The notes beneath the pieces were generated by a model, which saw only the letters and a list, made by a program, of their open reading frames with translations, made no database searches and had not been told where the DNA came from. Position numbers and translations under genes: made by a program. 64,000 bases of DNA from Idiomarina ramblicola. GTDB lineage: Bacteria; Pseudomonadota; Gammaproteobacteria; Enterobacterales; Alteromonadaceae. The DNA is taken from assembly GCF_003987255.1 (NCBI RefSeq), contig NZ_PIQC01000009.1:78477-142476 (forward strand). The letters are read 5' to 3'. Below, piece after piece: positions 43,202-52,105 of this stretch (positions within the stretch are counted from its first letter, which is position 1; each line of letters starts with the position of its first letter).

Positions 43202-45263
43202 ATTCTTTCTTGCGTCGCTTAAGATAACGGTGAATAGCCACCTGAGAAGGAACCAGAGAGCGGCTATTGCCGACCTGCCGCTCCTTTTCAAAGCAGTAGC
43301 GATTTTGTTGCTCAGCGTCAATGCGCCGCGACTTCGCTTTATCCTTCCACTGTAAGGTCATAATCTTCAAAATTTCAGTTTTCACTTCATTGTCATAGAT
43401 AGGCGCCGCCACTTCCACGCGATGATCTAAGTTACGCGTCATTAAGTCCGCTGAAGCAATAAAGACTTCCTTTTTGCCACCGTGCTCAAACACGTACACC
43501 CGTGCGTGTTCTAAATAACGATCGACGATGCTGCGAATTTCGATGTTCTCACTGAGGTTTTCTACCCCAGGCCTTAACGAACACATGCCGCGAACAATTC
43601 CCCGAATTTTAACACCCGCGCGGGAAGCCCGGTAAAGTTGAACAATTAAGCTTTCATCTTCTAAATTATTGACTTTAAAAAACAGTTCAGCGGCATGACC
43701 GGCTTTAGCCTGGTCTATCTCGAACTCAATGAGATCGTTTATTCTCTGGCGCATATTCACAGGTGCGACCATTAAGTGGCGAAATAAGTGCGCACGGTAA
43801 GGTTGCTCCAGATAATGAAACACCGATTCGACATCGTTACAAATATCAGACTGACAGGTAAACAGGCTAAAGTCAGTATAAATTTGTGCGGTTCCCTCGT
43901 GGAAGTTACCGGTTCCAATCACCGCGTAACGCCTGTCCAGGTTGCCTTCATTACGATGAACCAGAACCAGCTTTGAATGGACTTTCAGGCCATGAATACC
44001 AAAACTCACACGCACACCGGAATCCGTCAATTCCTTCGCCCACTCAATGTTTGCTTCTTCATCAAACCGGGCCTGAAGTTCCACCATAACCGTTACATGC
44101 TTACCGTTCTGCACCGCATCCATCAGCGAGCGAACCACGCGGGAATTAGGCGCTACGCGATAAATACACATAGAAATACGGGTAACTTTAGGATCGTAAG
44201 CTGCCTGCCGCACAAATTCGGTAAAATGAGAAAATCGGTGATACGGGTAATACAATGCGATGTCACTTTTTTGAATGGCATCAAACACATTCTCGAACTG
44301 TAAGAACTTTGGATGCAGTAACGTAGGTAGAGCTTTATGTGTCAGAGAGGTTTTACCTAAGTGAGGAAACTTAGCGAAGTCTCTGGTATTACGATACCGC
44401 CCACCTGCGACAAATGAGTCAAACTGGGTCAGCTGCAATTTCTTGCTCAAAAAAGCGAGCATCTCTTCAGGCATTGCCCGATCATAAACCAAACGCACTG
44501 GGTCCGCTTTTACCCTTTGCTTTAAGCCTTCTTCCATGCGCTCAAGCAAGCTTTGCTCGATGTCATCGGAGGGGCGATATTCTGCGTCTCTGGTGGTTTT
44601 AAATGAAAAGGCCCGCAACTGTTGGAATGGAATAAAGCCCTGGAACAGAACATCTAAGTTTAATTGAAGAATGTCATCTAAAAATAGCAGCTTATGCTTT
44701 TTACTGCGCCCCTTAACTGGCAGCTTAACAAAACGGTCCACTTGGTCAGAGGGCACCTCCAGCAAAGCGTATTGCTTGTCATCACCATTCAGAATTTCAA
44801 CACAAAGGTAAGTTTCGTCTTCGCGAACAATACTAGCCAAATTGCCTTTACCATTGACCCATATAGGCACGATAAAGCGCTGTACTTTTTCCCTGAAGAA
44901 CCGTCTTAGCCGGTGTTTTTCTTCTTCACTCAGTTGCTCAATACTGAGTAGCGAAATGCCATTCTTTCGCAACGTTTCTAATACTTCTTCCAGTACCTCA
45001 TCAAAGCGCTCTTGCAGTAATCCTACTTTTTTCTGTAACTGCGCCATCAACTGCTCATGTTGTTCCCGCTCCTGCGTCGCCTGACTAAAGAAAATACGGC
45101 GCTTTACGTCAGCGACCCGAACCTGAAAGAATTCATCCATATTACTGGAGAAAATGCCTAAAAATCGGATGCGTTCAATTGCCGGAACAGTCATGTCCGC
45201 AGCTTCTTGTAAAACTCGCTCGTTGAAAGAGAGCCAACTGAGTTCTTTATTAAAAAATTTCAT
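43176..45263 (-). CDS. ppk1: Polyphosphate kinase 1
   Basis: 695 residues with the four PPK1 domains: N-terminal helical (FNKELSWLSFNERVLQEA, NMDEFFQVRVADVK), head, and two phospholipase-D-like C domains. The autophosphorylated His region GIHGLKVHSKLVLVHR and the second conserved His near VDRYLEHARVYVFEHGG are present. It makes polyphosphate reversibly from ATP. A Pho box promoter lies upstream and ppx overlaps downstream. Confidence 0.96.
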   Translation of the reverse strand: MKFFNKELSWLSFNERVLQEAADMTVPAIERIRFLGIFSSNMDEFFQVRVADVKRRIFFSQATQEREQHEQLMAQLQKKVGLLQERFDEVLEEVLETLRKNGISLLSIEQLSEEEKHRLRRFFREKVQRFIVPIWVNGKGNLASIVREDETYLCVEILNGDDKQYALLEVPSDQVDRFVKLPVKGRSKKHKLLFLDDILQLNLDVLFQGFIPFQQLRAFSFKTTRDAEYRPSDDIEQSLLERMEEGLKQRVKADPVRLVYDRAMPEEMLAFLSKKLQLTQFDSFVAGGRYRNTRDFAKFPHLGKTSLTHKALPTLLHPKFLQFENVFDAIQKSDIALYYPYHRFSHFTEFVRQAAYDPKVTRISMCIYRVAPNSRVVRSLMDAVQNGKHVTVMVELQARFDEEANIEWAKELTDSGVRVSFGIHGLKVHSKLVLVHRNEGNLDRRYAVIGTGNFHEGTAQIYTDFSLFTCQSDICNDVESVFHYLEQPYRAHLFRHLMVAPVNMRQRINDLIEFEIDQAKAGHAAELFFKVNNLEDESLIVQLYRASRAGVKIRGIVRGMCSLRPGVENLSENIEIRSIVDRYLEHARVYVFEHGGKKEVFIASADLMTRNLDHRVEVAAPIYDNEVKTEILKIMTLQWKDKAKSRRIDAEQQNRYCFEKERQVGNSRSLVPSQVAIHRYLKRRKKEYESQQKDV

Positions 45264-45307
45264 AGATTAGAAACGGCAGCAGGTACATCATGGCACTAGC
45301 CTAGCGC

Positions 45308-45342
45308 ATTCAAGTTCCATTTCTATGACAGAGATGTGACAG
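45308..45342 (-). promoter_or_regulatory. PhoB-dependent promoter of ppk1-ppx
   Basis: On the minus strand CTGTCAC-ATCT-CTGTCAT (45342-45325) is two 7-base direct repeats at 11-base period, nearly the Pho box consensus. TTGAAT (45313-45308) follows after 11 bases, the position of the -10 in PhoB-activated promoters, and there is no good -35 hexamer. This predicts induction of ppk1 in phosphate starvation. Confidence 0.82.
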
Positions 45343-45363
45343 TCGCGCAATAAGCGCGACTGT
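45339..45363. terminator. Perfect hairpin between alkaline phosphatase and ppk1
   Basis: ACAGTCGCGC / GCGCGACTGT, 10 bp with loop AATAA, 25 bases after the phosphatase stop. No T run follows on the minus strand, so termination would be weak or factor-assisted. Four bases of one arm belong to the ppk1 Pho box. Confidence 0.5.
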
Positions 45364-45387
45364 ACAGAGAAGCTTTTAAAGCGAGGT

Positions 45388-46695
45388 CTATTTGACGACT
45401 TTAATTAACTGCTTACCAATATCCGTGTTATCCATATAACCACCAAAGTTATCACTGTGGGGACCCACTGCGAATACAGGAACATCAACACCGGTATGTC
45501 CACTGGTCGTCCAGCCGGTACCAGTAATGTCAGCGGTTATATAAACCAGTGCCTGGTGCAGTGCTTCTTCCCGCTCTTCGCCTTCTTGTTCCGCGGCAAT
45601 AGCTAATTCATCTCTATATTCCTGAGTGAGTTCAAAGTTCACTTTATCAGCAACATATTCCGACCATTCACCTGCATCCATCCCCAGCATTTCTTCACTC
45701 ATGTGGGCAATTGAGCTTTCAATCTTCATCACACGATCAGAGTGCCAGGCATATTCACCGTCACGCCCAATGGTCAGGCCGCCGGTCGAGTGATCTGCGG
45801 TCATAACAACCAGAGTATTCGGATTCTTTTCACGGTACTCACGAACTACTTGCAACGCGCGGTTCAAGCCATCCATTTCGTGCACGGCACAGGCAATATC
45901 ATTGGCATGACCACACCAGTCAATCTCACTGCCTTCAATCATTAAGGCAAAAGGTTGCTGTTTCTTATCCAATAAGCGCAAAGCCGTGCGAGTCATATCT
46001 GCCAGGGCGTCAACATCACCATCGATGGCATAAGGTAACCCTTTCTCAGCGAAAAGCCCCATCACCGGTGCCGTATCGATTGATTCCAACTGCTCCATGT
46101 CGGTCACAATTTGCATTCCGTGTTCCGGCAAAATTTGCAGCCAATTTTTATCGTCACGCTCAAAGTAACTTTGTCCGCCACCTAACATGACATCAAAAGA
46201 GGGGGCACCCTCAACAACCTGAGTCGCAATCTTATCCGCTATTTGGTTGTATTCGTAACGCGATGGGTGATGGGTAAAGAAAGATGCTGGCGTTGCATGG
46301 TTCACCTGCGAAGTCGATACAGAGCCTGTTGACCAGCCATTGTCACGCGCCAGTTCCATAATGCTCTGTAGTGGGTACTTATCAGCATCGACGCCGATAG
46401 CACCGTTATAACTTTTAACCCCTGTAGCAAGCGCCGTTGCGCCAGCAGCTGAATCGGTAACCCAGGTATTATCATCCGGGTAAGTTGTTGCTGCGCCTTT
46501 TAGCATGGCATCAAACTCAGTTTTCGCGATAGTTTTGCTGTCCAGATCGGACATGGCATAGCGGTATGCGCTAATAAATTCAAACCCCATACCATCGCCA
46601 ATAATATAAATAATATTGGGCTTTTGTTCTTCTGCATGCACCATAGAAGATGCGAAAGCCAGTCCAATACCAGCCACTAATGCTTTGAGTTTCAT
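45388..46695 (-). CDS. Alkaline phosphatase (PhoA-type)
   Basis: Start at ATG 46695 behind AAGGAG; the product is 435 residues with signal peptide ending VHA-EEQ, thus periplasmic. Active-site motifs: YIIGDGMGFE (metal Asp), VTDSAAGATALATG with the nucleophilic Ser, VVMTADHSTGGLTIG and, near the C-terminus, WTTSGHTGVDVPVFA with a zinc His. It releases phosphate from organic esters. A clear Pho box promoter is upstream, the classic PhoB control. Confidence 0.93.
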   Translation of the reverse strand: MKLKALVAGIGLAFASSMVHAEEQKPNIIYIIGDGMGFEFISAYRYAMSDLDSKTIAKTEFDAMLKGAATTYPDDNTWVTDSAAGATALATGVKSYNGAIGVDADKYPLQSIMELARDNGWSTGSVSTSQVNHATPASFFTHHPSRYEYNQIADKIATQVVEGAPSFDVMLGGGQSYFERDDKNWLQILPEHGMQIVTDMEQLESIDTAPVMGLFAEKGLPYAIDGDVDALADMTRTALRLLDKKQQPFALMIEGSEIDWCGHANDIACAVHEMDGLNRALQVVREYREKNPNTLVVMTADHSTGGLTIGRDGEYAWHSDRVMKIESSIAHMSEEMLGMDAGEWSEYVADKVNFELTQEYRDELAIAAEQEGEEREEALHQALVYITADITGTGWTTSGHTGVDVPVFAVGPHSDNFGGYMDNTDIGKQLIKVVK

Positions 46696-46724
46696 ACCAC
46701 GACTCCTTTGTGAATAACCCCGAC

Positions 46725-46759
46725 AGTATAGCAAAACCCGAATGTCAGAAATATGACAA
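46725..46759 (-). promoter_or_regulatory. PhoB-dependent promoter of alkaline phosphatase
   Basis: Minus strand TTGTCAT-ATTT-CTGACAT (46759-46742): two 7-base repeats at 11-base period, then 11 bases and TATACT (46730-46725) as -10. Same geometry as the ppk1 promoter. It starts only 12 bases after the xseA stop. Confidence 0.85.
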
Positions 46760-46770
46760 CAGCCGCAGGA

Positions 46771-48081
46771 TTATTGCCGTTTGGCGGTAATATTACCGTC
46801 TGCCAGGCGTACTTCTATTGAATCACCAACGGCAACCTGCTTCTCGCTGCGGACAACCTCACCGTTCTCCGTGCGGACAATAGCGTAACCGCGCTCCAGT
46901 GTATTGAGCGGACTGACAATATTCAACGACTGCATGAGCTGTTGTTGCCGGGCTCGGTTCTCTTTTAACAACCGTTGCATGACCAATGGCAGGCGTTGTT
47001 GCTGATGGCTCAACTTTTCTTGTAAACGCTGTAGCCCTTTTTGCGGATGAACCGCCTGTAAACGCCCTTGCAAATAGGACACCTGTTGTTGCTGGCGAGC
47101 TAATCGGTTTTGTATTGCCCGATACGCTCTGGCCTGGAGTTCATCGGCTAATTGTGACTGTTGCTGTAATTGGCGTTGTGGGTGTTGCTGTTGCAGTCGA
47201 GTCTGCAGAAACTGCCAACGCTGCTTTAAGCGCTGTAAGAATCGTTGTTCCGCCAGCGCTAAGCGTTGCTGCAACGCTTGAGCCTTCTGCCTTTGTTGTT
47301 GCTGGTCGCGGGTAACCAGTTCAGCCGCAGCCGAAGGCGTGGGAGCACGTACATCAGCAATAAAATCGGCAATGGTGAAGTCAATTTCGTGACCTACCGC
47401 ACTAATGGTCGGCATGGGCGCTGTCGCCAAAAGACGCGCAAAATTCTCATCATTAAAGCACCATAAATCTTCCAGTGAACCGCCACCTCGGCTGACGATA
47501 AGAACATCCACTTCATTACGCTCAAACGCCGTTTTCAGCATGGATTGCAACTGCGGCACCGCAGCTTCACCCTGGACTGCACTAGGATAAATAATCACTT
47601 CCACACTCGGGTCACGCCGCTTCATGACGGCTAATATATCCTTTACTGCCGCTCCAGTCGGAGAGGTCAGTACACCTACTTTATGAATGTGTTCCGGCAA
47701 TGCCCGTTTGCGTTCAGCCGCAAACAACCCTTCGGCCGAGAGCTTTTCCTTTAACTGCTCATAGCGTTGCTGTAATAGACCCTGCCCGGCATCTTCCACC
47801 TGTTCAATAATCAGCTGATAGTCGCCACGCGGTTCATAAACCGTGACCTTAGCCCTCACCAGAACCTGCATACCATTTTGCGGCCGAACTTTGGCGCGCT
47901 GGTTCGCATTACGAAACATAGCGCAGCGAACCTGAGCTCGTTCATCTTTTAAAGTAAAGTACCAGTGCCCGGAGCCCGGTGCCGCAAAATTTGAAATTTC
48001 TCCAACCAGGCTGATTTGACCAAACCCCTGTTCTAACAATTGGCGGATCTCAATATTTAACTGGCTGACCGAATACACCAT
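46771..48081 (-). CDS. xseA: Exodeoxyribonuclease VII large subunit
   Basis: Start at ATG 48081 (MVYSVSQLN), 8 bases after GAG of AAAGAG; an ATG two codons upstream is possible. 436 residues: N-terminal OB-fold (LVGEISNFAAPGSGHWYFTL), catalytic domain (GVLTSPTGAAVKDIL, SRGGGSLEDLWCFNDE, SAVGHEIDFTIADF), a long Gln-rich coiled coil (about 265-380), and the C-terminal YAIVRTENGEVV. It degrades single-stranded DNA with XseB, which is not encoded in this window. Confidence 0.94.
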   Translation of the reverse strand: MVYSVSQLNIEIRQLLEQGFGQISLVGEISNFAAPGSGHWYFTLKDERAQVRCAMFRNANQRAKVRPQNGMQVLVRAKVTVYEPRGDYQLIIEQVEDAGQGLLQQRYEQLKEKLSAEGLFAAERKRALPEHIHKVGVLTSPTGAAVKDILAVMKRRDPSVEVIIYPSAVQGEAAVPQLQSMLKTAFERNEVDVLIVSRGGGSLEDLWCFNDENFARLLATAPMPTISAVGHEIDFTIADFIADVRAPTPSAAAELVTRDQQQQRQKAQALQQRLALAEQRFLQRLKQRWQFLQTRLQQQHPQRQLQQQSQLADELQARAYRAIQNRLARQQQQVSYLQGRLQAVHPQKGLQRLQEKLSHQQQRLPLVMQRLLKENRARQQQLMQSLNIVSPLNTLERGYAIVRTENGEVVRSEKQVAVGDSIEVRLADGNITAKRQ

Positions 48082-48160
48082 GAGCATCACTCTTTTCTTT
48101 AAAGTTAATAGCGAAATCATATCACACTCAATCCATATCAAAATAAACACAATTACATTT

Positions 48161-48204
48161 AGACGTCTAAATGTCTTGACGGCTTTATATCCATTTATTA
48201 CAGT
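48161..48204 (+). promoter_or_regulatory. metX promoter with tandem MetJ boxes
   Basis: A perfect met box AGACGTCT (48161-48168) is directly followed by AAATGTCT (48169-48176, 6 of 8 matches), the minimum tandem pair for MetJ. The -35 TTGACG (48176-48181) touches the second box; after a 17-base spacer TACAGT (48199-48204) is the -10. MetJ with S-adenosylmethionine would block RNA polymerase here. Confidence 0.85.
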
Positions 48205-48235
48205 CAATGAACGATTCATCAATGTGAGGTGAGCT

Positions 48236-49144
48236 ATGGTTCAGCCAGTTGCCCGCAGTTTTTATACCGACACTTCCTTCGGACGCCTCAAAGGCTACCG
48301 CTACGGTGATGCTGACGCTCCAGCTATTGTTGTTCAGGGAGGAATTAGTGCCAGCGGCAGACTATGGACGGCTGACGAGAGCGGTTGGTGGCAGTCACTG
48401 CACCCAGTATTTTCTGATCTGGATAATGTCCAGGTCATCAGCTTTGATTACCTTGGCGGGCTCGGAGGCTCGGATTGCCCCACGACCCCCTTAACCGTGC
48501 AACAACACAGTGACGCCATACGCCAGGCATTAAAACAGCACACCGATGACCTTCAAGCCTGGGTTGGCGGATCGTTTGGTGGCGTTCTGGGGCTTCAGTT
48601 TGCTGCCGACCATCCGGCTGAACTGCCCCGCTTGAGCGCTATTGGCACCGCTCATAAACCGTCTGTCCATTCAGCCTTGCTGCGTTATTTTCAACAAGCA
48701 TTGATTCAACGATGTGGTGATGAGCAGTCTGGAATTATTCTGGCTCGAGCCTTAGCAATGCTGAGTTATCGCACCGCCGAAGAATTTGAACAACGGTTTA
48801 GTCACGCTGACGATGCATTTGAGTATTTGCTGTATCAGGGGGAGAAACTGTTAAAACAAAACGGTAACGATTGTCGCAGTCTGTTCACGCATCTAACGCC
48901 GATATTGAATGATTACAGTATTGACCCAGCCAAAATTCAGGCGAAGGTACAACTTATCGACTTTCTCAATGACACCATTGCACCACCGAGCCTTGTTACT
49001 GAACTGGAACGGCTACTGCCGAATCACGTTGGTCGGCTCACTATTGATACACCTTTTGGTCACGACGGTTTTATTAAAAATGTTGAACAATACCAATCGG
49101 CTTTAACGCACTTTTTAACTGAACCTCAACTGGAGTCTGTATGA
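48236..49144 (+). CDS. metX: Homoserine O-acyltransferase of the MetX (alpha/beta-hydrolase) type
   Basis: 302 residues, shorter than usual MetX (about 350-380), mainly in the lid region. It keeps the core: VVQGGISASG oxyanion area, nucleophile Ser in WVGGSFGGVLGLQFA, Asp in LIDFLNDTIAPP and His in TPFGHDGF. Such short MetX proteins act as homoserine O-acetyl- or O-succinyltransferase in first-step methionine synthesis. The acyl donor cannot be told by eye. Overlap with metY (ATGA) and MetJ boxes support the pathway. Confidence 0.85.
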   Translation: MVQPVARSFYTDTSFGRLKGYRYGDADAPAIVVQGGISASGRLWTADESGWWQSLHPVFSDLDNVQVISFDYLGGLGGSDCPTTPLTVQQHSDAIRQALKQHTDDLQAWVGGSFGGVLGLQFAADHPAELPRLSAIGTAHKPSVHSALLRYFQQALIQRCGDEQSGIILARALAMLSYRTAEEFEQRFSHADDAFEYLLYQGEKLLKQNGNDCRSLFTHLTPILNDYSIDPAKIQAKVQLIDFLNDTIAPPSLVTELERLLPNHVGRLTIDTPFGHDGFIKNVEQYQSALTHFLTEPQLESV

Positions 49145-50409
49145 AAGACGAGACACTGGCCATACATCACGGCTATGAAACCGACCCGACAACCAAGTCG
49201 GTTGCTACCCCAATTTACCAAACCGTTTCTTACGAGTTTGATAACGCCCAGCATGGCGCTGATCTTTTTGATTTGGCGGTTGAAGGGAATATCTACTCGC
49301 GCATTATGAACCCAACCAACGATGTTCTGGAAAAGCGTGTAGCAGAGCTTGAACACGGTGTCGCAGCGCTTGCGGTTGGCTCAGGTATGGCGGCTATTGA
49401 ATACGCACTGATTACTCTGGCCAGCCAGGGGGACAATATTGTCACCACACCACAGCTTTATGGCGGAACTTATACGTTATTTCGCCATATGCTGCCGTCA
49501 TTTGGTATTGAGGTACGTTTCGCCGACTCCGACAAGCCAGAAGATATCGCGACGCTTATTGATAGTAAAACCAAAGCGATTTATTGCGAAAGCATCGGCA
49601 ACCCTGCCGGGAACATCGCCGATTTAGAAGGTTATGCTCAGATAGCGCATAAACAAAGGGTTCCTTTGGTGGTCGATAATACGGTCGCGACACCCATACT
49701 CTGCAAGCCGATTGATTTCGGCGCTGATATTGTTGTGCACTCACTCACTAAATACATCGGGGGCCATGGAAATTCAGTTGGCGGCTTAATTGTCGACAGC
49801 GGTCGTTTTGACTGGGCTCAGGAAAAGCAGCGTTTCCCTCAGTTTAGTTCGCCCGAACCAGCCTATCATGGCGTGGTCTATACTGACGCCTTTGGCCCCG
49901 CCGCGTTCATTGCCCGGGTTCGTACGGTTGCTTTGCGTAATACCGGTGCCTGCTTATCTCCGTTTAACGTCTTCTTACTGTTGCAGGGGTTGGAAACTCT
50001 GGCTTTACGCATTGAGCGTCATTGTGAAAACGCGCTAAAAGTCGCTGAATACCTGAAAAAACACCCTCAGGTAGAGTGGGTTAACTTCGCTGCTTTATCG
50101 GAACACACGGATCACGAGCGAGCAAAGAAATACATTAAAAATGTCGTACCTGCTTCATTGTTAACCTTTGGAGTGAAAGGCGGCTACGATGCCGGTGTGG
50201 CTTTTTACGACAAGCTGAAATTGTTTAAACGCCTGGTGAATATCGGTGACGCCAAATCACTGGCCTGCCACCCTGCTTCCACAACGCATCGTCAGCTATC
50301 AACAGAAGAGCAAGCCTCAGTTGGTGTAAAGCCTGAAGCGATTCGTTTGTGTGTCGGCATTGAAAATGTAGAAGACATTATTGCTGATATCTCACAAGCC
50401 TTGAGTTAG
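49141..50409 (+). CDS. metY: O-acylhomoserine sulfhydrylase (MetY, Cys/Met PLP family)
   Basis: A 422-residue PLP enzyme. The PLP Lys is in VVHSLTKYIGGHGNSVGG near residue 205, YSRIMNPTNDVLEKR is N-terminal and SLACHPASTTHRQL near the end is a family signature. The extra loop at about 225-270 (FSSPEPAYHGVVYTDAFGP) marks the O-acetylhomoserine aminocarboxypropyltransferase group rather than cystathionine gamma-synthase. It joins sulfide to acylhomoserine, giving homocysteine. Coupled to metX. Confidence 0.92.
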   Translation: MKDETLAIHHGYETDPTTKSVATPIYQTVSYEFDNAQHGADLFDLAVEGNIYSRIMNPTNDVLEKRVAELEHGVAALAVGSGMAAIEYALITLASQGDNIVTTPQLYGGTYTLFRHMLPSFGIEVRFADSDKPEDIATLIDSKTKAIYCESIGNPAGNIADLEGYAQIAHKQRVPLVVDNTVATPILCKPIDFGADIVVHSLTKYIGGHGNSVGGLIVDSGRFDWAQEKQRFPQFSSPEPAYHGVVYTDAFGPAAFIARVRTVALRNTGACLSPFNVFLLLQGLETLALRIERHCENALKVAEYLKKHPQVEWVNFAALSEHTDHERAKKYIKNVVPASLLTFGVKGGYDAGVAFYDKLKLFKRLVNIGDAKSLACHPASTTHRQLSTEEQASVGVKPEAIRLCVGIENVEDIIADISQALS

Positions 50410-50420
50410 CTTTCCATACA

Positions 50421-50448
50421 AAAAAGCCCACTAGAAAGTGGGCTTTTT
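50421..50448. terminator. Bidirectional terminator between metY and mscS
   Basis: AAAAAGCCCACT (50421-50432) pairs with AGTGGGCTTTTT (50437-50448) around a four-base loop. T runs on both strands serve both converging genes. Confidence 0.94.
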
Positions 50449-50462
50449 CAAACGCAAACACA

Positions 50463-51281
50463 CTAGTCGTCTTTTTTGAAATGAACATCCATTTGCGGGA
50501 AAGGAATACCAATACCCTCTTCATCCAGACGATCTTTAATGCGTTCTAACAGATCCCAGCGGGTTGGCCAGTAATCTTCATTTTTGGTCCATGGACGCAC
50601 ATTAAAGTCGACCGACGAATCACCCAGGTTGGTTACCGTCACTACCGGCTCAGGGTCTTTCAGTACACGTTCGTCACTGGTAATCACATCCATCAGTGCC
50701 TTCTTAGTTTGCTGTAAGTTCGCACTGTAACTAACGCCAATCACTAAATCGATACGGCGCAACTCTTCGCGGTTATAGTTGACGATTGGGCCGCCGATAA
50801 TTTCAGAGTTCGGCACAAAAACAACTTTGCGATCCGGCGTTTTCATAATGGTCTGAAAAATATTAATTTGGTCAACCGTTCCTGAAACACCACCCGCATC
50901 TACGTACTCACCAGCACGAATAGGCCGGAACATAATCAGTAAAACACCCGATGCAATATTTGACAGAGAGCCCTGTAAAGCCAGGCCAATGGCCAGGCCT
51001 GCTGCACCTAAAATAGCAATAAAGGAAGTTGTTTCAACACCGACATGCGACAACGCCATCATAATAGCGGCGATAAAAATGACCGTTTTCAAAATCGCAC
51101 CCACGAAACTGATGACGGCGCCATCCACCTCGCGTTTACGCATATTCTTGGTCATTACACCGGTGATGCCATTGGCAACCATTTTACCAATGATGAGTAT
51201 CGCAATAGCGATAATAAATTTAATCGAGAAACCGATCAGCATGTCCTGGTTATCATTAATCCACTGAACGATGTTATCCAT
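50463..51281 (-). CDS. mscS: Small-conductance mechanosensitive channel MscS
   Basis: 272 residues with three N-terminal membrane helices; pore helix TM3 is AILGAAGLAIGLALQGSLSN, followed by SGVLLIMFRPIRAGEYV (beta domain) and an alpha/beta C-terminal domain ending GIPFPQMDVHF. Length is close to E. coli MscS (286). It opens under membrane tension to release osmolytes, useful in changing salinity. It is 77 bases after gspN and probably has its own promoter. Confidence 0.94.
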   Translation of the reverse strand: MDNIVQWINDNQDMLIGFSIKFIIAIAILIIGKMVANGITGVMTKNMRKREVDGAVISFVGAILKTVIFIAAIMMALSHVGVETTSFIAILGAAGLAIGLALQGSLSNIASGVLLIMFRPIRAGEYVDAGGVSGTVDQINIFQTIMKTPDRKVVFVPNSEIIGGPIVNYNREELRRIDLVIGVSYSANLQQTKKALMDVITSDERVLKDPEPVVTVTNLGDSSVDFNVRPWTKNEDYWPTRWDLLERIKDRLDEEGIGIPFPQMDVHFKKDD

Positions 51282-51358
51282 ACAAATTCCTTATTACGCA
51301 GAGACTTTAAGTCGTGTTTTATTACAATAATTATAAACGTGATTAACCGCAAGTGAGA

Positions 51359-52105
51359 TCACAAGCGGAATGAATAGCGACCCTGAGCATCAGGTGTTCC
51401 CATATACTGCATCATCCTGGCCAGGCCTTCAGGCGTTCTTGGTGTCGGCTTAACCGTTCCCTGTGCATTCAAACTCTGACTGTTAATGCTGCCGTTAAAG
51501 TCCAGTCCTAAACTGTTATCACCGTGCATCGCTATAGTAACCGCATTACTCTCGTTGCAACCTAACTCGACCGGAAAGTCACCCAGAGATTGCCATTGAT
51601 TGTTGACCAGCACACGAATTTTCTGACCTTCTGCCTGACCCTTTAATTCGTCGCACCAGCGCACCGGTCCCGGTGTCGTTACCACAAAAGTATCCAGCGA
51701 CAAACGCCAGTTGCCTCCTGTTTTTAACGGTAAGCGAGTGCCGACTAACTGCAATAACGCGTTAACATCACCACTGGCTTTTACATCTTTTGCGCCAACT
51801 TTAGTTGAACCTGCCAACAAACGTCCATTCAGCGCAAAAGGGTTGTTCCGAGACGGCAAGTCGACATCAACCACAAGCTCGCCCAGAAACACAGAAGAAA
51901 CCTGCCAGTTCCAGTTAAGGTTGTTCAGAACAATACCGTCAACGGCAACTTGCCCGGCAGTCCCCTGCCACAAACTGCCACTGACCTGAGACAACCGCAC
52001 GTTATCGGGCAACGGGAACCAGTAAACCACTTTTGCCGGCAGCATAACCAGCATGGCCACCAGATACACGACAACTAACCAGGGTATCCAGCGTTTTACA
52101 TTCAT
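51359..52105 (-). CDS. gspN: Type II secretion system protein GspN
   Basis: 248 residues, one N-terminal membrane helix (WIPWLVVVYLVAMLVML) and a periplasmic domain with LSQVSGSLWQGTAGQVAVDG, the GspN family signature. GspN is the accessory last gene of many Gsp operons; its role is not settled. It overlaps gspM by 4 bases (ATGA). The operon ends here. Confidence 0.88.
   Translation of the reverse strand: MNVKRWIPWLVVVYLVAMLVMLPAKVVYWFPLPDNVRLSQVSGSLWQGTAGQVAVDGIVLNNLNWNWQVSSVFLGELVVDVDLPSRNNPFALNGRLLAGSTKVGAKDVKASGDVNALLQLVGTRLPLKTGGNWRLSLDTFVVTTPGPVRWCDELKGQAEGQKIRVLVNNQWQSLGDFPVELGCNESNAVTIAMHGDNSLGLDFNGSINSQSLNAQGTVKPTPRTPEGLARMMQYMGTPDAQGRYSFRL

Noticed and set aside
43202..43321. Extended N-terminus of Ppx
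   Set aside because: The extra 40 residues lie fully within ppk1 and precede the conserved ASKHA start; ATG 43201 is the natural start.
48082..48222. Extended N-terminus of XseA starting at 48222
   Set aside because: It would cover the metX promoter and MetJ boxes and has no similarity to XseA, whose OB domain begins at MVYSVSQL.
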